Position numbers and translations under genes: made by a program. 12,240 nucleotides of DNA. It comes from Thermoplasmatota archaeon. Lineage in GTDB: Archaea > Thermoplasmatota > E2 > DHVEG-1. Below, piece after piece: positions 5,724 to 12,240 of this stretch. Each line of letters begins with the position of its first letter. Within the stretch, counting starts at the first letter, position 1. The stretch covers positions 1 to 12,240 of the forward strand of contig JAUWYM010000006.1 in NCBI GenBank assembly GCA_030615845.1. The letters run 5' to 3'. The notes beneath the pieces are model-generated. The model had not been told where the DNA came from. It made no database searches and was given only the letters and a program-made list of their open reading frames with translations.

Positions 5724-7949
5724 ATGGATAAAAATACTTGTTCATACACTGCAGTACGAAAAACAGACAGCAAAACCATCTCCATAAACTGCAGGACATG
5801 CACCATTGGAAACTCCACGATATTTGACGAAACCTGCAGATCAAACATATTCAAAATACTACAAACAGAACACGGTGTAAACAGAATTATACTCAACCAT
5901 GCCTTTGTCAAGGTCTTCAGAGGAGAAGAACTAAAACTTCTAAAAGATTTAACCAGCTTCATAGAAGGAATAGAAGCATACAGCCATCTGAAACTACCAA
6001 ACAAAAATCTTGATAAATGTACGACATGCAACAAAAAAAGATCCAATGAGTTACAATCAATAATTACACTATCACATAGTAACCCAATTGTTGCTTTTTA
6101 CAAACTAAAAGAAATACAAAAAAGCAGGAAAGCACCATCTGATTCTCAATGCGTTGGATGTGAAGAACAATATAAAAACATCATTTCAAAGATGACAGCA
6201 AAAAGCGAGTTTGCCGTACATATCACCAAAGACTACATGGATAGCGATTTCTTCTATACAAACCATATCCGACCGTACGTACGACCAGGTTTCATCGACT
6301 CTTATATTCAACTTGAACCACCGCCAGACGCTGTTTTTTTAGAATCATATGAAGTACAGCATAAAGGAAGCCGCCCTATGAATGTCTCCCTGTATATGCT
6401 TCGAACACGGCCTGAAAAACTCTACTTTGTGGTTCCCTCTGAATATAACCTACCACGGGAAGAGTTATATTTGCTGGAAGAAGTCAGAGAGCATCTTTCA
6501 CAGCACCGACCAAAAGATGCTTCTTTTATGGATGCAGAAACAGCAAGAGAATACTTCCAACATCTTGGAAAACAAATCATTGCAAAATTTGTTGAAGAAC
6601 AACAACTCGACCTTGACGCAGAAAGAATCGAGTATCTCGCTGACATTTTCTCCCGTTACACAGCAGGGTTCGGCATCCTTGAAGACCTCTTGGTAGATAA
6701 TAAAATTCAAGATATTTACATAAACGCACCAGTGGCAAACAACCCATTACATATCGTACTTGATGGTGAAGAATACACCTCAAACATATTTTTGTCCGAC
6801 GGAGATATTGATGCGCTTGCTTCTCGTTTTCGAACATTAAGCGGCAGAGCTTTTTCAGAAGCATCACCTGTATTAGATATGGATCTTGAAAGCTATCGCA
6901 CTCGTGTCGCAGCGATTTCTAATCCATTGACTCCACGAGGTATCGCATTTGCACTGAGGAGACATCGTCAGAAACCCTGGACGCTTACACATTTTATCGC
7001 TAATAAGATGCTGTCACCTGCCGCAGCAGGATTCTTAAGTTTTTTAATCGACGGGCAAGCGTCACTACTTATCGCTGGAAGCAGAGGAGCAGGAAAAACA
7101 TCTCTCCTCAGTGCCTTAGTGCTTGAAATACCGCAGCGCTTCAGAATTCTAACAATTGAAGACACAGCTGAAATACCTGTCGATCATCTTCAAAAATATG
7201 GATATAAAATACAGTCGTTGATAACAAAATCAATCTCAGCAGGCTCAGCATCCACCGAGATTGATCCAACTGATGCATTGAGAACCGCACTTCGTCTGGG
7301 TGAATCTGTTTTAATACTTGGAGAAGTCCGAGGTGTTGAAGCAAAGGTGTTATTTGAAGCAATGCGGGTTGGTGCAGCCGGCAACCTCATTATGGGGACA
7401 ATACATGGATCAACAACAAGAGATGTCTATGAAAGAGTAGTCTATGACATTGGAGTGCCTGCGACATCATTTAAAGCAGTCGATGCAGTTGTCATCGCAG
7501 CTCCAATACGAACAGAAGGAGGCATAGAACGTAAGAGAAGAATCATTCAAATATCAGAAATTACAAAAACAGGATGGACGACCGACCCTGATCCTGATAA
7601 AGTATTCCAAGACGTAATGATCTACAATACGGCAAAAGATGAACTCTGTGCTACTGATCTTCTTGACATGGGACAGTCTCAACTACTGGAAAATGTTGCA
7701 CGGAAATGGGGAATCACCGTAGAAAAAGCACTGCAAAACATCAAACTTAGAACTGAAATCAAAAAAACAATAGCAGAGTACGGCAGAGAAAACAAAGAGC
7801 TTCTTGAGGCACCTGCCAACAGAGACGCAAACAATGCATTCTGGATGTTTATCGAAGATAGCAAAACGAGAAATAAAACAGTAAATTACAATGACGTTCG
7901 GAAAAAATGGATGAAATGGTTTAAAGACTATGTTGGACGAAGAGCATGA
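5724..7949 (+). CDS. TadA/GspE/VirB11-type secretion ATPase with Cys-rich N-terminus
   Basis: This encodes 741 residues. It is the motor that drives assembly of an archaeal type IV pilus-like or Tad-like filament, acting as a hexamer on the cytoplasmic face. The core has all family motifs: Walker A GSRGAGKTS (452-460), Asp box TIEDTAEIP (477-485), Walker B LILGEVRG (530-537) and His box GTIHGST (558-564). The preceding N-terminal domain includes ILEDLLVDNKIQDIYINAP. The start at 5724 is chosen for its GGGGGAGG ribosome site. An upstream in-frame extension crosses the divergent promoter and is not coding. Residues 1-150 are unusual: cysteines at 6, 23, 26, 38, 99, 102, 143 and 146, including CRTC, CTTC and CVGC pairs, look like metal (zinc) binding. 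A charged tail (about 640-741) follows the ATPase core. The ATGA overlap with the next gene couples them. Confidence 0.93.
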   Translation: MDKNTCSYTAVRKTDSKTISINCRTCTIGNSTIFDETCRSNIFKILQTEHGVNRIILNHAFVKVFRGEELKLLKDLTSFIEGIEAYSHLKLPNKNLDKCTTCNKKRSNELQSIITLSHSNPIVAFYKLKEIQKSRKAPSDSQCVGCEEQYKNIISKMTAKSEFAVHITKDYMDSDFFYTNHIRPYVRPGFIDSYIQLEPPPDAVFLESYEVQHKGSRPMNVSLYMLRTRPEKLYFVVPSEYNLPREELYLLEEVREHLSQHRPKDASFMDAETAREYFQHLGKQIIAKFVEEQQLDLDAERIEYLADIFSRYTAGFGILEDLLVDNKIQDIYINAPVANNPLHIVLDGEEYTSNIFLSDGDIDALASRFRTLSGRAFSEASPVLDMDLESYRTRVAAISNPLTPRGIAFALRRHRQKPWTLTHFIANKMLSPAAAGFLSFLIDGQASLLIAGSRGAGKTSLLSALVLEIPQRFRILTIEDTAEIPVDHLQKYGYKIQSLITKSISAGSASTEIDPTDALRTALRLGESVLILGEVRGVEAKVLFEAMRVGAAGNLIMGTIHGSTTRDVYERVVYDIGVPATSFKAVDAVVIAAPIRTEGGIERKRRIIQISEITKTGWTTDPDPDKVFQDVMIYNTAKDELCATDLLDMGQSQLLENVARKWGITVEKALQNIKLRTEIKKTIAEYGRENKELLEAPANRDANNAFWMFIEDSKTRNKTVNYNDVRKKWMKWFKDYVGRRA

Positions 7950-9934
7950 ACAAAGAGATGCACTGGTTTGAACAAGGAACAAGTTTTGCCCGGAAATATT
8001 TTTCCTGGATGCTGCCGGATACCAAAAAAACAGAAAAAAAGTTGAGGAAATATTTCACATCAGATTATCGAGACAAACTAAATTTTACTGGACTTGATGT
8101 TGAACCAAGAGATATACTTCTTCTTGCGTATGCTGGTACGTTTATTTCTTTTATTGCTTTTTTTATCTTTGATCTTCTGGTTATTCTTTCATATGGCTCA
8201 CACATCTGGGATATTGATACGTTCACCATTCTTCTCATGGGGATAGTGACATTTGTTTTTCCCATACTTGTCATGAATCTTCTGGCAAATTATCCAAAAA
8301 CCTACGCTCGATACATAAAAATTCATTCCCTCGGTGATATCCCTGAGATACTAAGTTATCTTGTGATGTATCTGAAACTAGTTCCTAATCTGGAAAACAG
8401 TGTCAAGTTTGCTGCTTCAGAATCAAATACACCTCTTGCAATGGATCTTCGTAAAATGCTGTGGGATATGGAGATACGGATCTATCACGGTATTGATGAT
8501 GCTCTTACAAGTTTTGCAACGCAATGGGGAAGATGGAGTGAATATTTCAAAAGAGCATTACATCTCATCCGAAGTTCTATCCAAGAACGAGACGAAGCCT
8601 CACGCATCATAACACTCAATAGAGCACTTGATGTCGCCCTTGAAGGAACAAGGGATATGATGAATCAGTTTGCAAGTAGACTACATCAGCCCACCATGGT
8701 TATTTATTCCATTGGAATCATGATACCGCTCTCGCTTGTCGCGATGCTTCCCGCTGCAGGGCTTATCGGGATGAAAGTGACGATAATTCAGGTTTTCTTC
8801 GTATATGACATTATTCTTCCTTTGTTTATCTTTTTTTATACAAGAAAAATCCTCCTCATGCGACCTGCAACATTTAACCCCCCAAGTATTCCTGATGATC
8901 ATCCCGAACTTCTGCATATAAATAAACACAAACGATTGATGCTATCAATAACAGTAGGTATTATTATCGCACTTCCTGGTGTTTTTTTCATGACCATTCC
9001 CCTTTTCTTATCGTCGGGTTCGTCAAATACGTTTCTCAATTTTATTGCAAATTCTCAAGGTTTAAACGCTTATTTTCCTGTCACGTTGTTTATCCTTTGG
9101 GGTTTTACAGCATCAGTTGCACTGTATTGCATCAGCGTCTATCGTCCCTATAAAAAGATACGAGATGATATCAAACAGATAGAAAAAGAATTCAGCGACG
9201 CATTATACATCCTTGGGAAAAGAATCGCAGAGGAGAAATCACCTGAAGAAAGCTTTATGTATGTTGCAAACACCATGAGTGGTGCAAAAATTGCAGAGGT
9301 TTTCAGTCAGACTGGGTATAATTTAACTGCGATGCATACAAATCTGAGAGATGCCATGTTTAATTCTGAGTTTGGCTCGTTAAAATATGTTTATTCAGAT
9401 CGTATCAAGGCGATTATGCGTCTTTTTGTAGAAGGCATTCAAAAAAGTCAAAGAGCAGTCAGTATTTCTATTATACGGATTGCTGATCATCTTAAAGAGC
9501 TGCAGGAGGTGGAACATAAGATAAAGGATACCTTATACTCTCTCACATCAACACTAAGAGGTACGTCTGCGATATTTGCTCCGTTGATAGCAGGTGTTAC
9601 TCTTGCTATTACAAGGCTGATTTCAAATATTCTTCATTCTCTGGCAGGTAAGATTCCTACGGAAACAATGTCTGGATATTCGGTTCTTTCCACAGTTGCT
9701 GATTCATTTACCATAGAAAATGTTCGTCCTGAATATTTTGTTTTAGTAATCGGTATTTATGTCATTGAACTTGTTTTTCTATTAACGCGATTTACCAACG
9801 GTATTGATGAAGGTGATGATAAAGCTGCATATCTGTATTCTCTTGGTAAAATGTTGCCGACATCAATTGCTGTCCTCACACTCACAATAATTATTGGTCA
9901 AATGCTTTTTTCTTCAATTGTGAGGACTATATAG
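7946..9934 (+). CDS. TadC/FlaJ-like type II/IV secretion membrane platform protein, two T2SF modules
   Basis: This 662-residue integral membrane partner of the upstream ATPase is the platform on which pilins are assembled. It overlaps the ATPase stop by 4 nt (ATGA). Two T2SF-type modules are visible. Module 1 is cytoplasmic helices about 115-248 (with LGDIPEILSYLVMYLKLVPN at 129-148) between TM pairs at about 57-83/92-114 and 251-273/279-303. Module 2 is cytoplasmic residues about 398-540 (FSDALYILGKRIAEEKSPEESF, split FSDALYILGK and SPEESF) between TM pairs at about 330-355/377-397 and 541-563/596-616, with a last helix at 637-657. The LGDIPEIL and FSDALYILG lines are the matched repeats. 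A two-module form is normal for archaeal FlaJ-like proteins, so no separate TadB is expected. The match to the family is by architecture. Confidence 0.9.
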   Translation: MNKEMHWFEQGTSFARKYFSWMLPDTKKTEKKLRKYFTSDYRDKLNFTGLDVEPRDILLLAYAGTFISFIAFFIFDLLVILSYGSHIWDIDTFTILLMGIVTFVFPILVMNLLANYPKTYARYIKIHSLGDIPEILSYLVMYLKLVPNLENSVKFAASESNTPLAMDLRKMLWDMEIRIYHGIDDALTSFATQWGRWSEYFKRALHLIRSSIQERDEASRIITLNRALDVALEGTRDMMNQFASRLHQPTMVIYSIGIMIPLSLVAMLPAAGLIGMKVTIIQVFFVYDIILPLFIFFYTRKILLMRPATFNPPSIPDDHPELLHINKHKRLMLSITVGIIIALPGVFFMTIPLFLSSGSSNTFLNFIANSQGLNAYFPVTLFILWGFTASVALYCISVYRPYKKIRDDIKQIEKEFSDALYILGKRIAEEKSPEESFMYVANTMSGAKIAEVFSQTGYNLTAMHTNLRDAMFNSEFGSLKYVYSDRIKAIMRLFVEGIQKSQRAVSISIIRIADHLKELQEVEHKIKDTLYSLTSTLRGTSAIFAPLIAGVTLAITRLISNILHSLAGKIPTETMSGYSVLSTVADSFTIENVRPEYFVLVIGIYVIELVFLLTRFTNGIDEGDDKAAYLYSLGKMLPTSIAVLTLTIIIGQMLFSSIVRTI

Positions 9935-10008
9935 ATTTTGAAGATGCAAATTAAGGAAAAATGCAACAAATTATATTGATAATGATGTGTGTTGACCTTA
10001 AAAATCCA

Positions 10009-10300
10009 TCATGGAGCAGGTTCTTTGGGTCCTATACTCATGAAACTTGATGGATCATTTTGATTATTATATTCTGTAGAAATCCAATTTGCGCTTTGCT
10101 CTGTCTCTGAAATACGGACTTCGTCTAGTATGCCATATAAGAAATAATCATGTTGTGTGCTTCCCCGGTTTGAGCCGAAAAATAGATGCGCAGGTCCAGT
10201 ATTTAATGGTGATTCAGCCGTATTTTCAACATTGCCATTTACATAGGTTTTTACTGCAGTTCCGTCATATGTTGCAACTACATAGTACCATGTATCAGTT
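10009..10300 (-). pseudogene. LamG (concanavalin-like) domain C-terminal remnant
   Basis: Translated on the - strand, this stretch gives DTWYYVVATYDGTAVKTYVNG, then a G-x-x-FFGSN-like turn, then LYGILDEVRISETEQSANWI and EYNNQNDPSSFMSIG, before a TGA at 10009-10011. Those are the last strands of a LamG domain: WYYVVATYDG, VKTYVNG, FFGSNRG and the DEVRIS signature. They end at the usual C-terminal EYNNQ...PSSF...IG. The frame stays open to an in-frame TAG at 10414-10416, but there is no ATG, GTG or TTG upstream of the domain. LamG resemblance stops abruptly at about 10300, where a hairpin begins. I read it as the 3' remnant of a surface-protein gene, possibly a LamG-bearing pilin given the neighbouring pilins. 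A sequencing or assembly break is the alternative. Confidence 0.75.
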
Positions 10301-10321
10301 CTCTGACAATCCTTGTCAGAG
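10301..10321. repeat. perfect hairpin (8-bp stem, 5-nt loop)
   Basis: CTCTGACA at 10301-10308 and TGTCAGAG at 10314-10321 are exact inverted repeats separated by ATCCT. The hairpin lies exactly where the LamG coding resemblance ends. It could be a transposon-terminus structure of the IS200/IS605 kind, a recombination scar or an RNA hairpin. No transposase gene is nearby to decide. Confidence 0.6.
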
Positions 10322-10347
10322 TATATGATAATCTCTAGTAGTAAATA

Positions 10348-10378
10348 TAAACTGTATAGACCAAACCTCGTCAGTTTA
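10348..10378. repeat. inverted repeat, 7-bp arms
   Basis: TAAACTG at 10348-10354 and CAGTTTA at 10372-10378 are exact inverted repeats with a 17-nt spacer, 26 nt beyond the 10301-10321 hairpin. The arms are short, so chance is possible in AT-rich DNA. Confidence 0.35.
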
Positions 10379-10388
10379 GGACAATTAG

Positions 10389-10424
10389 TATATATGAAAG
10401 TAACAAAAGCATACTATATATGAA
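10389..10424. repeat. short direct repeat TATATATGAA, twice
   Basis: TATATATGAA occurs at 10389-10398 and 10415-10424, a centre-to-centre spacing of 26 bp. It resembles duplicated TATA elements, but no coding start lies suitably downstream on either strand. It may be a leftover promoter of the lost gene or simple AT-rich repetition. Confidence 0.3.
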
Positions 10425-10450
10425 GCGTACTAGCTGGCATCATCCTCAAG

Positions 10451-10470
10451 AAAAAATAGTATACTTTTTT
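10451..10470 (-). terminator. U-rich transcription end of the pilin operon
   Basis: AAAAAATAGTATACTTTTTT at 10451-10470 is nearly palindromic. Read on the - strand it abuts the stop of the pilin-like gene and gives a T-run (complement of 10451-10456), as expected for archaeal oligo-U termination. The other strand is also T-rich, so it could act in both directions. Confidence 0.4.
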
Positions 10471-11074
10471 ATTCGAGTTGATATATCAACAGAAAATCCT
10501 GTTTTTCGGTGGTATCATAGTAGATAATGACTTTTTCGATATAGACTGGTTTATATATCTGGATATAAAATGGGTTTGAGGCAAGATCTATACTTGCAGT
10601 CTCTTTGTCAATATTCAGTTCGTCTAAGTCATCTTGAGTGATTGGATCAGAAATTGTACCAGAATGACTATAGGTATTCAAACAGTAATTATGCAGTTCT
10701 TCACCGCGTTTCCAAGTTTGATCTGTAATTCGTGGCCATGGTTTTACTATAAAACATTCTTTAATAGAGAGTCTATTGTTTTGGTTTCCTTCCGCTGAGA
10801 CTACGAGGTATTCTGTAGAGATACTAACGTTGTAGTAATAGTTTTTTTCAGGAAAATGAAACTCTGTTGTGTTTTCGAAAAATCTGGTATCCATACCTTC
10901 AACGGTAGTTGTAAAACTGGTGGCTATGTTTTTTAACTCAGCGTTTCTCTGCCAATCGTTTAGAAATATTACTGAAAATACTGCAGCGATGAGAATGCCT
11001 GTGGCAATTATGAGCCCGATCTGGGATAGTGTCAGACCCATTATCCCATGATTGTCTTTAATAAATCTTGACAT
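10469..11074 (-). CDS. pilin-like / pseudopilin-like protein (pilin C)
   Basis: This encodes 201 residues from the ATG at 11074 (MSRFIKDNHG). Upstream in-frame starts lie inside the preceding gene and are unlikely, and a GGCGGT ribosome-like site is about 7 nt before this ATG. The head is short and charged. Residues about 13-38 form one hydrophobic helix (LTLSQIGLIIATGILIAAVF), then an amphipathic segment (DWQRNAELKNI) and a beta-rich extracytoplasmic domain. Two cysteines (in IKECFIV and HNYCLNT) could form a disulphide. The layout is that of a type IV pilin or minor pilin; IMG before LTLSQIG may be the processing region, but no exact class III site is claimed. It overlaps the end of the upstream pilin gene by 17 nt, so the two are translated together. 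It differs in sequence from pilins A and B. Confidence 0.72.
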   Translation of the reverse strand: MSRFIKDNHGIMGLTLSQIGLIIATGILIAAVFSVIFLNDWQRNAELKNIATSFTTTVEGMDTRFFENTTEFHFPEKNYYYNVSISTEYLVVSAEGNQNNRLSIKECFIVKPWPRITDQTWKRGEELHNYCLNTYSHSGTISDPITQDDLDELNIDKETASIDLASNPFYIQIYKPVYIEKVIIYYDTTEKQDFLLIYQLE

Positions 11075-11543
11075 ATGTTTTACCGCCAGTATAATAAAGC
11101 TCGAGGGTAAGATCATAGATGCCAGAATGAAATAGGACAATGGTTGTCTCATCGTCACTTGAGAATCGTGCAATTGCGTGATATGTCGAAAGCGTTCCGT
11201 CGTTCATCACAAAATAGTAGTTGTTGCTTGTATTTTCGTCAAGTGTGAGATCGTCTGGTTCAGCATTTCCGTTTTCTGGTAGGTCGCCGAAGACAACAAA
11301 ACTCATTGAATCTGGGAATTCTACATGAACTGTCACAAGTGTTCCTTCGTCTGCATATTCGAACATGTTTTCTGCTTCTGATATGATTCTTTGGATTTCA
11401 TATTCGACTTGATAGGTTTGTGATTCCGTAGTAATATGATGCATTGAGAGGACAAGCATTGCAATGACTGCAGCTGCTGAAATAATTGCAACCATAAGAT
11501 AGATGGGAAGTCCTAGTACTGCATCTTCAATATTTATGAACAT
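11058..11543 (-). CDS. type IV pilin-like protein (pilin B)
   Basis: This encodes 161 residues from the ATG at 11543 (MFINIEDAVLG). A TTG 30 nt upstream would add residues encoded across a TATA-like sequence and is less likely. The N-terminus EDAVLGLPIYLMVAII leads into a single hydrophobic helix (about 10-34), then an amphipathic stretch with YEIQRIISEAENMFEYA and an acidic beta-rich domain. PDSMSFVVFG at 77-86 matches PDSLMYLAFG in the pilin-like gene at 3742-4317. Both are followed by acidic loops and a closing strand pair with LELYYTGGKTYVKI here, so the two are paralogues. It is the first gene of a two-gene unit with pilin C, divergent from the small genes at 11712 onward. A filament subunit is inferred from architecture and context. 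Confidence 0.74.
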   Translation of the reverse strand: MFINIEDAVLGLPIYLMVAIISAAAVIAMLVLSMHHITTESQTYQVEYEIQRIISEAENMFEYADEGTLVTVHVEFPDSMSFVVFGDLPENGNAEPDDLTLDENTSNNYYFVMNDGTLSTYHAIARFSSDDETTIVLFHSGIYDLTLELYYTGGKTYVKIY

Positions 11544-11555
11544 GTTCCAAATCCA

Positions 11556-11592
11556 TAGTTTATATAAAATCAAGTGTTTATATATTTTTTAA
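11556..11592 (-). promoter_or_regulatory. tandem TATA-like boxes before pilin B
   Basis: On the - strand, AATATATAAAC (about 11577-11588) and TTTATATAAAC (about 11558-11568) are both good TATA-like boxes ahead of the ATG at 11543. The outer box would give a leader of about 14 nt and the inner box an essentially leaderless transcript. There is no strong ribosome site, which fits short-leader initiation. Confidence 0.45.
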
Positions 11593-11648
11593 TGGTTTAA
11601 AAAGGTATTCGAGATCGGGATGCATTGTAAATTTTATTTATAGAAAGA

Positions 11649-11711
11649 TTTATATAATATAAGTTATAAAATATTAAATGATACATAACATCTTGCAAAT
11701 TGGGGAAAAAT
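11649..11711 (+). promoter_or_regulatory. promoter and ribosome site of the 38-residue gene
   Basis: TTTATATAAT at about 11649-11658 is a TATA-like box about 59 nt before the ATG at 11712. GGGG at 11702-11705 sits 6 nt before the start. The leader would be about 30 nt. It is back-to-back with the pilin B promoter in a 168-bp spacer. Confidence 0.4.
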
Positions 11712-11828
11712 ATGGTATATGCTGAGAAAGTAAATCTTGCGACAATAATCATAGAAGTTGCAATAATAACGATACTGCTCATCTATAGCATCGTTATACT
11801 ACTCTTTGCAGGATTGGCAAATTTTTAA
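11712..11828 (+). CDS. 38-residue single-span membrane peptide
   Basis: This short open frame starts MVYAEKVNLATIIIEVA and ends FAGLANF. After about seven polar residues, nearly the whole protein is one hydrophobic helix (about 9-35, IIEVAIITILLIYSIVILLF) with one Glu inside it. It has a TATA-like box upstream and GGGG 6 nt before the ATG. A pyrimidine-rich stretch (about 11829-11859) that could terminate transcription follows the stop. A Glu near the start of a hydrophobic helix recalls pilin N-termini, but there is no head domain, so no function is assigned. Such a short frame could be chance; the clean membrane span and regulatory sites make it more likely real than not. Confidence 0.5.
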   Translation: MVYAEKVNLATIIIEVAIITILLIYSIVILLFAGLANF

Positions 11829-11870
11829 TTGCTTTCTCATCGTCTCTTCATCTCGTTTTTAGTATATGGT

Positions 11871-11914
11871 TTTATAAAGAACAAAAGAATTCATGAACGT
11901 TAGGTGGGGTCAAA
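11871..11914 (+). promoter_or_regulatory. promoter and ribosome site of the coiled-coil gene
   Basis: TTTATAAAG at 11871-11879 is a TATA-like box and GGTGGGG at 11903-11909 is a ribosome site 5 nt before the ATG at 11915. The spacing allows a leader of about 15 nt. Confidence 0.45.
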
Positions 11915-12240
11915 ATGGATGCAAAAAAAGCAATTATTATAGCATTGATCATTTGCATGGTCATCTCTATTGGATCTACATATTATTACATGGACAGAAC
12001 AACACAAATTGAGATGAAAAGTGTAAAAAATTATTATGAATGTGAGATGGGCAATCTCAGAAGTTATGTTTCATATATGGAAAATACAACCAATGAATTA
12101 AATGAAGAAATTGAAGATGTCAATGTTTTATTATCTGATGTCAGAGAAGAATTGGGGCTGACAAATATTAGTTTACAAGAAAACCTATCTGAGCTTGAAA
12201 AACTCAAATCGGGAGATAAATATGACTTGCATGACCCTAC
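11915..12240 (+). CDS. membrane-anchored coiled-coil protein, 3' partial
   Basis: The first 108 residues of a gene running off the window. It begins MDAKKAIIIALIICMVISIG. A short basic start is followed by one hydrophobic helix (about 5-25), then a YYYMDRTTQIEMK linker. A long heptad-like acidic stretch follows (about 30-100, with ENTTNELNEEIEDV and LQENLSELEKLK). This suggests an N-terminal membrane anchor with an extracytoplasmic coiled coil; two Cys (residues 14 and 43) are present. The start is fixed by GGTGGGG 5 nt upstream. No family is recognised from this part. It lies on the same strand as the 38-residue gene, beside the pilin genes, so a surface or cell-envelope role is possible. 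The C-terminal domain that would identify it is outside the window. Confidence 0.75.
   Translation, partial: MDAKKAIIIALIICMVISIGSTYYYMDRTTQIEMKSVKNYYECEMGNLRSYVSYMENTTNELNEEIEDVNVLLSDVREELGLTNISLQENLSELEKLKSGDKYDLHDP

Larger units (their letters stand above)
9935..10468. other. 534-bp stretch without an intact gene
   Basis: This gap lies between the convergent ends of the membrane platform gene and the pilin-like gene at 10469. Bases 9935-10008 hold nothing recognised. Bases 10009-10300 are the C-terminal part of a LamG domain gene on the - strand. Bases 10301-10321 are a perfect hairpin, and 10322-10440 are AT-rich with small inverted and direct repeats but no convincing open frame. Bases 10451-10468 are a T-rich end of the pilin gene. 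The + strand frame across the LamG part is only its antisense shadow. Confidence 0.6.

Noticed and set aside
10089..10328. 79-codon open frame on the + strand
   Set aside because: It lies antisense to the LamG remnant, has no ribosome site and shows no family-like composition. The - strand reading gives clear LamG motifs.
11075..11173. 33-codon N-terminal extension of pilin C
   Set aside because: It lies wholly within the pilin B coding region. The ATG at 11074 puts the hydrophobic helix at the expected pilin position.
1..12240. CRISPR arrays, tRNA or rRNA genes, transposase genes
   Set aside because: No regularly spaced repeats, cloverleaf-like segments, rRNA signatures or transposase motifs were seen on either strand.

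Overview
This window looks like a low-GC euryarchaeal chromosome segment. The evidence is an A-type (archaeal V-like) ATP synthase B and D gene pair, TATA-box promoters with GGAGGTGA-type ribosome sites, a HerA/DUF87 ATPase, and an archaeal secretion/pilus ATPase with its FlaJ/TadC-like membrane partner. A Thermoplasmatota-like or other uncultivated euryarchaeal source is plausible, but the sequence alone does not fix the lineage.

Region 1 (1-1730, + strand) is the 3' end of an ATP synthase operon: atpB (5' end cut by the window edge), atpD, and a 50-residue single-span membrane protein packed directly behind it. Region 2 (1735-2190, - strand) is nucleoside diphosphate kinase, convergent with the ATP synthase genes and apparently driven by its own promoter.

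Region 3 (about 2241-5625, - strand) is a compact run read from 5625 downwards: a HerA-like ATPase, a pilin-like protein, a DUF192 protein, a small two-span membrane protein with a probable TTG start, and a CPBP-family (CAAX/Abi-type) membrane protease. Region 4 (5724-9934, + strand) is divergent from the HerA gene across a 98-bp double promoter. It encodes a TadA/GspE/VirB11-type secretion ATPase with an unusual cysteine-rich N-terminal extension, then a two-module TadC/FlaJ-like membrane protein that overlaps it by 4 nt.

Region 5 (9935-10468) has no intact gene. It holds the C-terminal remnant of a LamG-domain gene on the - strand, cut off at a perfect 8-bp-stem hairpin. Region 6 (10469-11543, - strand) has two overlapping pilin-like genes. 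Region 7 (11544-12240, + strand) has a 38-residue membrane peptide gene and the start of a gene for a membrane-anchored coiled-coil protein that runs off the window.

Taken together, 3742-11543 reads as one archaeal type IV-pilus/Tad-like surface locus: motor ATPase, platform protein and three pilin-like subunits. Two of the pilins are recognisable paralogues sharing a P-D-S...F-G motif. A HerA-family motor, a protease and DUF192 accompany them. The HerA motor without NurA or Mre11-Rad50 beside it, placed back-to-back with the pilus motor, is the most interesting aspect. It raises the possibility of a pilus-linked DNA or protein translocation system rather than a plain adhesion pilus, but that is inference.
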